A stretch of 64,000 bases of DNA from Peptococcaceae bacterium (GCA_012517475.1 JAAYUV010000025.1:1-64000); one strand, 5' to 3'. Numbered from the stretch's first letter, positions 26,214 to 35,093 are shown. Notes: a model not told the origin generated them from the letters alone. Program-made: numbers and translations.

Positions 26214-27098
26214 TTAGGTATTTTCTTGTTTATTTATTTTCCATTCAGAAATATTTTTAATAACCAGATTCAAAATCGCTATGATTGTTAAAAGGGAAGC
26301 TACAGCAAAGGCAGCCGAAAACTTGTATTCGTTATAGAGAATTTCCACATGGAGAGGAAGCGTATTGGTCAACCCCCTGATATGCCCGGAGACAACGGAA
26401 ACTGCGCCAAATTCACCGGCAGCCCTCGCTACTGTCAGGACAACGCCATATAAGAGAGCCCATTTAATATTGGGCAGCGTAATAAACCAGAAAGTTTTCC
26501 AGCCACTGGCTCCCAAGGTAAGTGCGGCCTCTTCTTCCGCAGTTCCCTGAGCTTCCATCAAGGGAATAAGTTCCCGGGCGACGAAAGGAAGGGTAACAAA
26601 TATGGTCGCAAGAATAATACCGGGAGGCGCGAAAATAATCTTTATTCCCCAGGCATTTAAAAGAGGCGCCGTAACCCCATGGGTTGTACTGAAAAGCAAT
26701 ACGAAAATCAAACCGGCAACAACCGGGGATATGGCAAAGGGCAGGTCAATAAAAGTAACCAATAAATTCTTGCCTTTAAACTTAAATTTTGCTACCGCCC
26801 AGGCGACAGTAAGACCAAAAGCAGTATTAATCACGACCGCAAATCCCATGGTAATAAGCGTAAGCCTCACAGCCTTTAAGGCAATTCGATCTGTAATCGA
26901 AGCAATATATACCCCGGCTCCTTGTTCAAACGCTTTTAGAAAAACAGAAATAAGCGGAATGATGAGTATTATGATAAAAACAAACAGGACAGCCCCGATC
27001 AGAAGAATTTCTACGGCTTTCGAGCTGTTTCTCCCTGATGAATGATTCAGTTTCTTTTGATTATCTTGGATAATCCTGCCATGAGTTGAACCGGCCAT
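26214..27098 (-). CDS. cysW: Sulfate ABC transporter permease CysW
   Basis: This 294-aa membrane protein has six predicted segments. The cytoplasmic loop EEAALTLGASGWKTFWFITLP contacts CysA. The N-terminus has a ~40-residue polar extension before the first helix. It starts 12 bases after cysT with GGAGGG upstream. Order cysT-cysW-cysA identifies it as the CysW partner. Confidence 0.93.
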   Translation of the reverse strand: MAGSTHGRIIQDNQKKLNHSSGRNSSKAVEILLIGAVLFVFIIILIIPLISVFLKAFEQGAGVYIASITDRIALKAVRLTLITMGFAVVINTAFGLTVAWAVAKFKFKGKNLLVTFIDLPFAISPVVAGLIFVLLFSTTHGVTAPLLNAWGIKIIFAPPGIILATIFVTLPFVARELIPLMEAQGTAEEEAALTLGASGWKTFWFITLPNIKWALLYGVVLTVARAAGEFGAVSVVSGHIRGLTNTLPLHVEILYNEYKFSAAFAVASLLTIIAILNLVIKNISEWKINKQENT

Positions 27099-27110
27099 TT
27101 TACCCTCCTA

Positions 27111-27959
27111 TTACGCCTTATCTCTGCTGCTTGCCCACCACTGGGTTAAATTGATAAACAGCAGCATCAGAAATGAAATTACCAGCATCACCGCCGCGAT
27201 CGCTGTGCCCCCGGCATAATCATATTGTTCAAGCTTTGTCCGGATTAACAAAGGAGTTATTTCCGTTTGCATCGGCATATTGCCCGAAATAAATACAACA
27301 GATCCGTATTCCCCTAATGCCCGGGCAAACGCAAGTGCAAACCCGGTGATGATCGCAGGAAGAAGTGTCGGAACAATTATTTTATAAAAAGTTTGAAACC
27401 TTGTTGCGCCAAGGCAAGCGGCCGCTTCTTCTGCTTCAAGGTCAATGCTTTGCAAAACGGGCTGGACCGTTCTAACGACAAATGGGAAACTGATAAATAT
27501 TAATGCTAATGTAATCCCCAAAGGGGTGTAAGATATTTTTATTCCCAAAGGGGCAAAAAGCCTGCCTATCCAACCATTTTCCGCATAGAGAGTGGTGAGG
27601 GAGATACCGGCCACAGCAGTGGGTAAAGCAAAAGGCAAATCGATCAGGCCATCAATAATTCTTCGTCCGGGAAAAGAATATCTTTCCAGAACCCAGGCAA
27701 AAAGAACCCCAAAAAAGACATTGACAGAAGCCGCTAAAAAAGAAGTGGTGAAGGATACTTGTAAGGAGGCCAACACTCTTTCAGTAGAAACAGCTTCCCA
27801 GAACGTTTTTAAACCCATGCTTGAACTATTCAGAAAAACCATCGAAATAGGGATTAATACCAGCAAACTGAGGTACAGCAAAGAAAACCCCATTGTTATT
27901 CCGAATCCGGGTATGACACTTTTATGCTTTAGTCTGAATGGTTTACCTATCGAGTTCAT
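27111..27959 (-). CDS. cysT: Sulfate ABC transporter permease CysT (CysU)
   Basis: This 282-aa permease has six membrane helices. The coupling loop [21 protein letters not shown] and the [12 protein letters not shown] block are typical of CysT. It is preceded by a stable hairpin that may lower its expression relative to the binding protein. The ATG follows GAGGTGG. Confidence 0.93.
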   Translation of the reverse strand: MNSIGKPFRLKHKSVIPGFGITMGFSLLYLSLLVLIPISMVFLNSSSMGLKTFWEAVSTERVLASLQVSFTTSFLAASVNVFFGVLFAWVLERYSFPGRRIIDGLIDLPFALPTAVAGISLTTLYAENGWIGRLFAPLGIKISYTPLGITLALIFISFPFVVRTVQPVLQSIDLEAEEAAACLGATRFQTFYKIIVPTLLPAIITGFALAFARALGEYGSVVFISGNMPMQTEITPLLIRTKLEQYDYAGGTAIAAVMLVISFLMLLFINLTQWWASSRDKA

Positions 27960-27987
27960 GAATCCACCTCATTAAAGAACTTTCAAC

Positions 27988-28050
27988 GAAAATAGGCGGA
28001 ACGGTTCCTGGTTTCTTGTCCGCTAAAACTCGGAACCGTTCCTATTTAAT
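27988..28050 (-). terminator. Stable hairpin between the binding protein and cysT genes
   Basis: AATAGG plus GGAACGGTTCC (27991-28008) pairs with GGAACCGTTCCTATT (28032-28046). On the minus strand it lies just after the binding-protein stop and has only short T-runs. It may be a partial terminator or an mRNA-end stabiliser giving more binding protein than permease. Confidence 0.55.
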
Positions 28051-28061
28051 TCTATTAAGTT

Positions 28062-29141
28062 TTATTTTTTTGTATAAATCTGGTCGAATACCCCTCCGTC
28101 AGCAAAATGCTCCTGTTGGGCCTTATTCCAGCCGCCAAAAACATCCTGAATGGTAAAGAGCTTTACTTGAGTGAATTGGGAAGCATACTTTTTCGCAATC
28201 GTCTCGTTTCTGGGCCTGTAAAAGTTTTTGGCTGCGATTTCCTGACCTTCGTCACTGTAGAGATATTGCAGGTAAGCTTCAGCAACTTGACGGGTTCCTT
28301 TTTTATCGACAACCGAATCTACAACCGCGACCGGAGGCTCTGCCAAAATACTGATGGAAGGAACGACTATTTCAAAATTATCTTTATTTTTCAGTTCTTT
28401 GGTTGCCAGGAATGCTTCGTTTTCCCAGGAGATCAAGACATCGCCGAGACCTCGTTCGGTAAAGGTTGTTAAGGAATCGCGGGCTCCTGAATCCAATACG
28501 GGTGCATTTTTATAAATCGCTTTTACAAATTCCTTGGCTTTTTCAGCATCGTTATTATTCTTATTCAGAGCATAACCCCAAGCTGCAAGGTAATTCCAAC
28601 GAGCACCGCCAGAAGTTTTGGGATTCGGAGTAATGACTGACACGCCAGGCTTCGCCAGGTCATTCCAATCCTTGATGTTTTTGGGATTTCCCTTTCTAAC
28701 AAGAAAAACGATGGTTGATGTATAAGGAGTAGAATTATTGGCCAAACGTTTCTGCCAATCCTTGTTGATCAATTCTTTATTCTTGTTGATGGAATCTATA
28801 TCATAAGCTAAAGCCAGTGTTACGACATCCGCTTCTAATCCGTCCAGTACAGCCCTGGCTTGCTTCCCTGATCCGCCGTGTGATTGTTCCACGGTTACAT
28901 CCTGTCCGGTTTTTGCCTTCCAATATTTAGCGAAGGCCGCATTGTATTCCTGGTATAATTCACGTGTTGGATCGTATGATACGTTAAGCAGGGTCACAGG
29001 CTTTGCGGATCCTGTATTCGCGGCAGTTCCCTGGTTTTGAGCTCCGCATCCTGCCAATGAAACAATAAGCACGATAATGAGCGCCGCTCTCATGATGTTT
29101 AGAAAAACTCTTTTCTTGTTACTATTTTGGGGACTGATCAT
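28062..29141 (-). CDS. sbp: Sulfate-binding lipoprotein of the ABC transporter
   Basis: This 359-aa protein has a basic N-terminus, a hydrophobic signal and lipobox SLAGC, so it should be a lipoprotein. The body shows SBP-family blocks: [51 protein letters not shown] and RPRNETI. It delivers sulfate (or thiosulfate) to CysTWA. It is the first gene of the sulfate operon, with AGGAGG before the ATG. Confidence 0.94.
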   Translation of the reverse strand: MISPQNSNKKRVFLNIMRAALIIVLIVSLAGCGAQNQGTAANTGSAKPVTLLNVSYDPTRELYQEYNAAFAKYWKAKTGQDVTVEQSHGGSGKQARAVLDGLEADVVTLALAYDIDSINKNKELINKDWQKRLANNSTPYTSTIVFLVRKGNPKNIKDWNDLAKPGVSVITPNPKTSGGARWNYLAAWGYALNKNNNDAEKAKEFVKAIYKNAPVLDSGARDSLTTFTERGLGDVLISWENEAFLATKELKNKDNFEIVVPSISILAEPPVAVVDSVVDKKGTRQVAEAYLQYLYSDEGQEIAAKNFYRPRNETIAKKYASQFTQVKLFTIQDVFGGWNKAQQEHFADGGVFDQIYTKK

Positions 29142-29160
29142 TTTTCTTTCCTCCTCTAAA

Positions 29161-29182
29161 CCATAGTACAGTATTCCTATGG
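29161..29182. promoter_or_regulatory. Palindromic candidate operator in the sulfate-operon leader
   Basis: CCATAG (29161-29166) and CTATGG (29177-29182) flank a 10-base centre. On the minus strand it lies about 10-30 bases past the predicted start point and contains ATAGGAATACT, a string also present in the met S-box leader. It is well placed to block elongation. Confidence 0.45.
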
Positions 29183-29197
29183 GTTTTATTGTAGTTT

Positions 29198-29226
29198 ATT
29201 GTAACGGGCACTTTTTACCATGTCAA
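29198..29226 (-). promoter_or_regulatory. Promoter of the sulfate assimilation operon
   Basis: On the minus strand TTGACA (29226-29221), 17 bases, TACAAT (29203-29198). It is a strong sigma-A promoter. With no clear internal terminator it could serve genes down to 17085. Confidence 0.75.
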
Positions 29227-29392
29227 TAGATTTTTGAAAAAAAATATATTGCAATCTCTATGTGTTTACTGCAGATTGTTTCCAAGATGATTTTTATTGC
29301 CTAACATGTAAAAAATAAGAAAAAGGACTGATTTTTACTCACCCTTTTCCTTTTATAAAATAAGCCGTATAAAATTTTTGTGAGGCTCTCTT

Positions 29393-30277
29393 TTATTTAC
29401 CTATTACCTTTTCGAGGTCAGAGTAAAGAGGAGCGTGCACAGTAATCGGTGTTCCTGTTTTAGGATGGATAAAAGTAACCGATTCGGCATGCAGGGCCTG
29501 ACGAGCTATTTTAGGAGAACTCTTTCCATACATGGTATCCCCGATAATCGGGTGTCCAATATGAGCCATATGAACACGAATCTGGTGTGTCCGGCCTGTT
29601 TCAAGCTCCAGTTCCACTAAAGACATATCCGGAAGGAATTGAATCACCTTATAATGGGTAACAGCTCTTTCTCCCTGTTCATGAACGGTGCGGCGGTTGG
29701 GTAGGGTAGGATGCTTTCCGATCGGAAAATCCAGCGTACCCGTTTGCGGTTCAATATTACCGCTAATCACAGTCAGATAGGTTCGCTTAAAAACCCCCTG
29801 CAGCATTTGTTGTTCAAGCATGGACTGGGTCAGCGCATTTTTGGCAAATACCACACAGCCCGAAGTATCACGATCAAGACGATGCAGCGGGCGAATGGTA
29901 AAAACATCTCCCCGTTGTTGAAAATAATAAGCCAAATAATTGGCCAATGTTCCCTGAAAGGTATGTCCTGCCGGATGCACCAGCATTTTCGGCGGCTTGT
30001 TTAACACAATGATCAAAGGATCTTCAAATAAAACTTCAACCGGCCCTTCCTGCGGCACAACACCATAAGATTGGTCCTCCGGGCTGAGAATGCTTAAGAC
30101 ATCTCCTTCTTTTATCTTTCTTTGAAGGAAAACGGTTTTTTTATTCAGCAGGATTCCTTTTTTTCTGGTAAGTTTTTGAATAGCTCTTCCTGAATACTTT
30201 AAAACTTGCTTGAGATATTCCTCAACAGTTAAGCCACTATGCTGATTTTCAACAGGAAATGTATGATATGATTTCAT
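29393..30277 (-). CDS. RluA-family pseudouridine synthase
   Basis: This 294-aa protein has an N-terminal S4-like RNA-binding part and a catalytic domain. The catalytic Asp is in RPLHRLDRDTSG, and LETGRTHQIRVHMAHIGHPI is the family block. It converts uridine to pseudouridine in rRNA or tRNA. The exact target is not readable. The start at 30277 has GAAGGA just upstream. The longer frame to 30301 has none. Confidence 0.92.
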   Translation of the reverse strand: MKSYHTFPVENQHSGLTVEEYLKQVLKYSGRAIQKLTRKKGILLNKKTVFLQRKIKEGDVLSILSPEDQSYGVVPQEGPVEVLFEDPLIIVLNKPPKMLVHPAGHTFQGTLANYLAYYFQQRGDVFTIRPLHRLDRDTSGCVVFAKNALTQSMLEQQMLQGVFKRTYLTVISGNIEPQTGTLDFPIGKHPTLPNRRTVHEQGERAVTHYKVIQFLPDMSLVELELETGRTHQIRVHMAHIGHPIIGDTMYGKSSPKIARQALHAESVTFIHPKTGTPITVHAPLYSDLEKVIGK

Positions 30278-30477
30278 GGCAGTCCTTCCCGGATATTTCA
30301 TTCTAGCTTTTTTACTATTCTACAAAACTTCTTTCGGATAAGCAAAAGAGTCAGCCGATTACCGTTTCGAATAGCATATTCCCATTGGCCAAAAACAAGA
30401 TGATGAGAATAATTATCCAATTACTCCAAATACTAATGAAAGCTACTGAAGAAGCATTTTTAAAGGAGAGCTGTGTC

Positions 30478-30702
30478 ATGATGAAATACCGGATTGAAAA
30501 TTCCCAAGGAAATGACGAATTGGTGCTACGAAACATGATTTTCAGTAAAACTCTCACTGCCCCGGAAGCAGGGGTATATTCTCTTCTCAACCTGGCAGGT
30601 TCCGAGGTCGATTTCAAAAGTCATTTGTTGAATGTAACCTGCTTAGCTTTTTCATATCCCAGTAACTCGATTGATGTTTTATCCTTAACGAAGAAAGACT
30701 GA
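30478..30702 (+). CDS. Possible small protein, 74 aa
   Basis: ATGATG at 30478 is preceded by AAAGGAG at a workable distance and opens a 74-codon frame beginning MMKYRIENSQGNDELV. Its 3' third overlaps, on the opposite strand, the end of the next gene (30621). The ribosome site supports it and the overlap argues against it, so it may be spurious or a shorter gene read into its neighbour. No function suggested. Confidence 0.3.
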   Translation: MMKYRIENSQGNDELVLRNMIFSKTLTAPEAGVYSLLNLAGSEVDFKSHLLNVTCLAFSYPSNSIDVLSLTKKD

Positions 30703-30998
30703 TCTTTGAATTCCGCAGCCGGATTGAGCTTATAGATTAAACTCAATAGCAGCGGGTCTGCCCCGGATAACTGAGCTTCAAAACTTCCCGCAATATTCCT
30801 GGCAGGAGAATCCATCCACATACTCGGCTTTCTTTCTTTTTCTATTATCTCCACTTTTTTTAACAGCACATTGCTGTCCTGATCCCAACCGGGTATAACC
30901 ATAGTTTTAACCGTAATCCGGTGTTCAAGATAAAAGTAAAGACTCACTGCAAGCCATAGTGAGAATACTGTTAAAAAAAATTTCGATCCCCTTATCAT
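30621..30998 (-). CDS. Hypothetical membrane-anchored protein, 125 aa
   Basis: The protein has one N-terminal membrane segment (~residues 7-24, FFLTVFSLWLAVSLYFYL) and an extracytoplasmic, mostly polar domain. The ATG follows GAGGTG. No lipobox or catalytic motif is seen. It stands alone between the pseudouridine synthase and the ymaF-like gene. Function unknown. Confidence 0.65.
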   Translation of the reverse strand: MIRGSKFFLTVFSLWLAVSLYFYLEHRITVKTMVIPGWDQDSNVLLKKVEIIEKERKPSMWMDSPARNIAGSFEAQLSGADPLLLSLIYKLNPAAEFKDQSFFVKDKTSIELLGYEKAKQVTFNK

Positions 30999-31165
30999 CT
31001 TTGCACCTCTTATGTTCCGCAGGACTCATACAACAATTTTCCTGCTCTTGTATTCTAGGAGGCACGTGGAAATACCTTCCAACCAAAGATAAAATTACAG
31101 CTTATTTCTCGCATGTGGCGTTTTTATCCCACATGCAAGAATCAGATGATAAGCAGCGCTTAACC

Positions 31166-31208
31166 ATGGAATAAAAAACTTGAGTTTCTCCCGCAGAAAA
31201 ACTCAAGT
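31166..31208 (-). terminator. Terminator after the ymaF-like gene
   Basis: ACTTGAGTTT (31178-31187) pairs perfectly with AAACTCAAGT (31199-31208). On the minus strand a TTTTTTATT run follows. Confidence 0.8.
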
Positions 31209-31258
31209 AAAAAACAGTGATTCGTTTCTATCTCACATATATCTCACACAAGAATTGC

Positions 31259-31570
31259 TTAGATCCCCGGAGCCGGCATATCCAATCCCTTGATATGGTG
31301 CCTGTGCCCATTGTTGACAGTGGTATAGAAATCCCAGTTATGGACATGGTAACCGTTTACCGTCCGGATTGACGGTCCTGATGTAGCCTGGTAATAATGA
31401 GCATGCCCATATTCATAGACCACAAAGTTTTCCGAATAATGAACATGGCTTTCTCCCGACGGAATAGATGGTCCTGATACATCCAGACATTGATGGGAAT
31501 GGTTCTGGTCACAAGAAGTATGTGTAACACTTCCATGATTATGATCCAAAGGCGCTTTCTTTGCATCCAT
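31259..31570 (-). CDS. YmaF family protein
   Basis: The 103-aa protein is rich in histidine, with repeated short blocks ending in SGPSI followed by HVH/HAH (HSHQCLDVSGPSIPSG, HAHYYQATSGPSI, HRHHIKG). This pattern is typical of the YmaF family, whose role is unknown. The His clusters suggest metal binding. The start at 31570 has AAGGGGG upstream. An ATG at 31642 lacks a site. Confidence 0.8.
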   Translation of the reverse strand: MDAKKAPLDHNHGSVTHTSCDQNHSHQCLDVSGPSIPSGESHVHYSENFVVYEYGHAHYYQATSGPSIRTVNGYHVHNWDFYTTVNNGHRHHIKGLDMPAPGI

Positions 31571-31662
31571 AGGTCTTTCCCCCTTCGGTCTATGATATGA
31601 AGGGATAATGGATTGTGTACTCCGGAACCTTTTAAACATCATGATATTGTTGGCATTTATAC

Positions 31663-32331
31663 CTATTTAGCTTCGTTCATGTTTTGTTTTTTCTTGGATT
31701 GCCTGAACAAAAAGAAGAGATAGACCGCACAAATTAATGTCACGAGGCTTAAAACAGTTATTTTATAACCAGGGTTGGTCATATTCTGCCATATTCCGAT
31801 ATAGCCGAAAGTTATAAAAATGCTCGCGGATAAAGCTTTCACCAATTTTTCCGGGATTCGTTTTCCGAGGACAACCCCTACCATGATCCCAATGATATTG
31901 GAAATAATCATTCCTAAGGTAGTTCCCAACCAAACGAACAGCAGAGAGTGGTATTTTGCTGCAAGCGCGATAGCTGCCAGTTGGGTCTTGTCCCCCATTT
32001 CAGCGATAAAAAAGGCAATGACTACTGTCCAGAACGGATTAAAATAGGTCTTTTTATCTTCCCCGTCCAGGGAATCCCCCCGGAGTGTCCATAATCCGAA
32101 AAAAACGAAAGAAAATGCAGCCACTAATTGGATCGTTGACAAAGGAATAAAATTTGTTAAAAAATCGCCCAGAGCCACAGCGAGCAAGTGATTCAACAGT
32201 GTGGCAATTAAAACCCCGAGCAAAACGGTAGTGGCCTTGTACCTGGTGGCAAATGCCATTCCAAGCAGTTGGGTCTTATCTCCCATTTCCGCAAGTACAA
32301 CAAAGATTGTGGATGATAAAAGTGCTTCCAT
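31663..32331 (-). CDS. TMEM165/Gdt1 (UPF0016) family transporter, probable Mn2+ exporter
   Basis: This 222-aa protein has two homologous halves, each with the family motif E-M-G-D-K-T (VLAEMGDKTQLLG at ~11 and IAEMGDKTQLAA at ~110) and about seven membrane segments. Bacterial members such as MneA export manganese. The upstream manganese riboswitch supports this role. The gene is monocistronic. Confidence 0.92.
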   Translation of the reverse strand: MEALLSSTIFVVLAEMGDKTQLLGMAFATRYKATTVLLGVLIATLLNHLLAVALGDFLTNFIPLSTIQLVAAFSFVFFGLWTLRGDSLDGEDKKTYFNPFWTVVIAFFIAEMGDKTQLAAIALAAKYHSLLFVWLGTTLGMIISNIIGIMVGVVLGKRIPEKLVKALSASIFITFGYIGIWQNMTNPGYKITVLSLVTLICAVYLFFLFRQSKKKQNMNEAK

Positions 32332-32360
32332 AAATAGTCCTCCATTTATTAAAAAATAAA

Positions 32361-32397
32361 AGACCTAAAGCACATCATAAATATGTGCCTTAGGTCT
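32361..32397 (-). terminator. Terminator of the manganese riboswitch platform
   Basis: AGACCTAAAGCACAT (32361-32375) and ATGTGCCTTAGGTCT (32383-32397) form a 15-bp stem with one mismatch. On the minus strand it is followed by TTTTATTTTTT. Confidence 0.85.
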
Positions 32398-32399
32398 CG

Positions 32400-32476
32400 T
32401 TTGGCAGATCAGATCAGCCGATAAAGCCAGGCCAAAGCCATTGTGTTGACTTTATCACTAAGAAACTACTCCCCTA
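32400..32476 (-). promoter_or_regulatory. yybP-ykoY manganese riboswitch
   Basis: On the minus strand AGGGGAGTAG (from 32475) is followed by AAAGTCAACACAATGGC and GGCTTTATC. The terminator arm GAGACCTAAGG then follows. These match the yybP-ykoY motif, which turns genes on when Mn2+ binds. It precedes the Gdt1-type transporter, one of the classes this riboswitch controls. Confidence 0.85.
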
Positions 32477-32570
32477 ATGACATTCTAAAGTTATAACGAG
32501 AATATTTTACATGATCCCGCAAAAATAAGCAAGAAATAATCAAATCGTTTGAAGTAATAATTTGTGCAAA

Positions 32571-32702
32571 TCAACTTTTTGAAGCGATCTTCTCTTTTTT
32601 AAGCACTGCCTTCGCCGGTATCCTGCCATATCTTTTCCGAGTGATTAAATGAAAAATAATTACTGCCAAAATAAGATATGGAAGTAACTCTATGAAAAAC
32701 AT
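32571..32702 (-). CDS. Small single-span membrane protein, 43 aa
   Basis: ATG at 32702 with TAGGAGGG upstream opens a 43-codon frame. It reads MFFIELLPYLILAVIIFHLI, then a basic tail TRKRYGRIPAKAVLKKEK and four more residues. One membrane helix with a Lys/Arg-rich C-terminus would sit with the tail inside. Such small proteins are often overlooked. The ribosome site is the main support. Confidence 0.55.
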   Translation of the reverse strand: MFFIELLPYLILAVIIFHLITRKRYGRIPAKAVLKKEKIASKS

Positions 32703-32938
32703 TGCGGTCACCCTCCTAAATTACGCCAAAATCCCGAGTCTTATGTAAGCAATAAATATAGAAGGATTTTTACAAATCATACTCGATAATATGAACGAAT
32801 GCAAATGGTAATTCCTTGTACCAGCGTAGAAAAACTTCCTCATCTCCGAATATACACGATAATCATACTTATCATAAATAGGATAGATTTTCTTCGGAGA
32901 TAATAAGATATAAATTTGTCTGAAAAGGAGTAATGGAT

Positions 32939-33436
32939 ATGTCCAACGCCAAAGATATTGAATTACTGAACAAGGTACAGGATGCCATTGAGAAGGATTT
33001 TGAACTAAGCGAGCTTTACGATATCAATGTGGATGTTGTGGACGGTGAAGTTCAATTGGTAGGAATCGTCGATACCCTTTCGGAAAAAGAGAGACTGGAT
33101 CGGATTGTTAGAAACATTCCGGACGTTAAGACTCTGAGCAATGATCTGACCATTTCCACCGACGGACCCATCACAGACCGCGGTGTAGAATTTGAAGTCG
33201 CTGAAGAACTTCAGGCAGACCCCAGGGTAAATATGAAACATATTGGGGCAAAAAGCAGTCATGGCAAGGTCTTCTTGGTTGGCCGCTCCAACGATCATGA
33301 GGAAATCCTGGCGGCAATGGAAGACGCTTCTTCGGCCAGGGGAGTAAAGCAGGTAATCTCCCAGATTAAGCCTGAGAAGAAGAATACCCCCTCCGAACAG
33401 ATTTTTCATAGCCAGGTCCGTAACGACAAGGAATAG
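32939..33436 (+). CDS. BON-domain protein
   Basis: The 165-aa cytoplasmic protein carries two BON-like repeats (about residues 10-70 and 85-150) with the INVDVVDGEVQLVGIV and KVFLVGRSND strands. BON domains bind membranes or phospholipids. The start at 32939 has AAGGAG 8 bases upstream. The ATG 6 bases earlier is too close to it. Followed by a terminator. Confidence 0.8.
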   Translation: MSNAKDIELLNKVQDAIEKDFELSELYDINVDVVDGEVQLVGIVDTLSEKERLDRIVRNIPDVKTLSNDLTISTDGPITDRGVEFEVAEELQADPRVNMKHIGAKSSHGKVFLVGRSNDHEEILAAMEDASSARGVKQVISQIKPEKKNTPSEQIFHSQVRNDKE

Positions 33437-33446
33437 AAAATAGACC

Positions 33447-33488
33447 AAAGCTCCCAGGCCTTACCGGCTGGAGGAGCTTTTGCTTTAT
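33447..33488 (+). terminator. Terminator after the BON gene
   Basis: AAAGCTCC (33447-33454) pairs with GGAGCTTT (33473-33480), and TTGCTTT follows. Confidence 0.7.
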
Positions 33489-33520
33489 AAATATGCTTTT
33501 AGATAACGGGTTATAAGTTT

Positions 33521-35035
33521 TTAGATGATGGGCAAGGAGTTGGAAGACCGGTTGTTATTGCCGACACTTTTTTTAGTGGCCTCTTTTAAGGATACCGACA
33601 GCCTTTTTATTCCTTCGGCTAACTCCTGAGGAGAATGTGTCGTGAAACACAAACGAATTTGCCGTAAATTCTGGGGTCCGGTATAAAACACTTCTCCCGG
33701 AACATAGGATACTCCTCTTCGGGCAGCTTCATACAGCAGCAAAGAAGAAGAAAAAGAGGATTGGAGCGTACACCAAAGATAGAAGCCGCCATCAGGGACA
33801 ACAAACCGAAAATCCTTGGCGCAAAAACGCCCGATGGCTTGGACGAGAGCGTCCCGCCTGATTTTATATTCCCCCCGGACTTTTTTCAAATGCTCATGAA
33901 GCAACCCCTCATTTACATATTGGGTCAAAAGCCATTGTGTCAGATTATTGCTATGGAGATCAGTATACTGTTTTTCCAGCGAAAGCCTTTTAATCACTTC
34001 ATTGGGGGCAACAACCCATCCCGTACGAAGACCCGGAAAAAGAATTTTAGAAAAAGTGCCAAGGTAAATCACCCCGCCATAACTATCCAATGCTTTTAAA
34101 GAAGCGGGGGGTTTTTGTGAAGAATAGTACAGGTCTCCATACGCATCATCTTCAATGATTGTAAGCCGGTGCCTGGCAGCCAGCTGGATTAAACGTTTTC
34201 TTTCCTCCAACGAAAGCACCCGTCCGGTAGGATTGTGAAAAGTAGGCATAATATAAAAAAGTTTTGGCCGGTAGCGTATAAGGTAATCCTCAATCAGTTC
34301 CAGATCCAGACGGTCTGAATAAGGCACGGTCAGAAGACGGGCTCCTGCCATTTGAAACGTCTGAATAGCTCCGATATAGGTAGGACTTTCAACAATAACA
34401 TAGTCGCTGGGCTCCACAAAAGCTTTGGTCAAAAGGTAAAGTCCTTGCTGAGAACCCGATACGATCATGACTTCTTCAGGTTGGACAACTATGTCCTTGT
34501 CAGCCAAGAGATTTGTGATCGATACCTTTAACGGAGGGTAGCCTTCCGTAGGGATATGTCCGAAATCGCGGGGACAAGCAGAAGATATGGTACTGAGAAG
34601 ACTGTTGATTATTTCCAAAGGATAAAAGCTGGGGTTAGGCATCCCGGCAGCCAGGGAGATGTGGTCGTCAGTATACGGAGAAGAGACCAATTCTCTGAGG
34701 ATACTGCCTTGCGATGTCTGCGGAAAAGGCCGGTAAAGCTGATTCCACGGCATCGAAGAACATTCCCTTTCAGAATCCTGCTCCGTAATATAGGTTCCAC
34801 TGCCAACCCTGGTTTGGGCAACGCCTTTCTTTTCCAAATAACGATAAGCATTAATAGCAGTAGTACGGCTAACTCCCAGTAAATCCGAAAGTTCCCTTTC
34901 CGGGGGTAACTTTGAATGAGGAAAAAGCACCTTCTCCTCGATAAGTCCAAGAATAAATTCGCCAATTTGAATGTATAAGGGTACAGGGGCTTCGGAGTCA
35001 AGCCGTAATGTCGAGAAGAATTTGGATATATCCAT
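33521..35035 (-). CDS. MocR-type GntR/aminotransferase-like regulator
   Basis: The 504-aa protein has an N-terminal GntR winged helix (~residues 18-85, PPERELSDLLGVSRTTAINAY) and a fold-type I aminotransferase domain. The PLP lysine is in GTFSKILFPGLRTGW and the PLP-anchoring Asp in IIEDDAYGDL. MocR proteins sense PLP, amino acids or related ligands. It is divergent from azlCD and shares with it a perfect inverted repeat, so it probably controls this branched-chain amino-acid exporter. Confidence 0.93.
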   Translation of the reverse strand: MDISKFFSTLRLDSEAPVPLYIQIGEFILGLIEEKVLFPHSKLPPERELSDLLGVSRTTAINAYRYLEKKGVAQTRVGSGTYITEQDSERECSSMPWNQLYRPFPQTSQGSILRELVSSPYTDDHISLAAGMPNPSFYPLEIINSLLSTISSACPRDFGHIPTEGYPPLKVSITNLLADKDIVVQPEEVMIVSGSQQGLYLLTKAFVEPSDYVIVESPTYIGAIQTFQMAGARLLTVPYSDRLDLELIEDYLIRYRPKLFYIMPTFHNPTGRVLSLEERKRLIQLAARHRLTIIEDDAYGDLYYSSQKPPASLKALDSYGGVIYLGTFSKILFPGLRTGWVVAPNEVIKRLSLEKQYTDLHSNNLTQWLLTQYVNEGLLHEHLKKVRGEYKIRRDALVQAIGRFCAKDFRFVVPDGGFYLWCTLQSSFSSSLLLYEAARRGVSYVPGEVFYTGPQNLRQIRLCFTTHSPQELAEGIKRLSVSLKEATKKSVGNNNRSSNSLPII

Positions 35036-35054
35036 TTTCGCAATTCACCTCATT

Positions 35055-35093
35055 AATATCCAATTATTTTGTATAAATCTATAATTGGATATT
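35055..35093. promoter_or_regulatory. Perfect 13-bp inverted repeat, likely MocR operator
   Basis: AATATCCAATTAT (35055-35067) and ATAATTGGATATT (35081-35093) are exact complements 13 bases apart, so they are about 2.5 helical turns centre to centre. They lie midway in the divergent region between the MocR gene and azlC. Confidence 0.8.
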
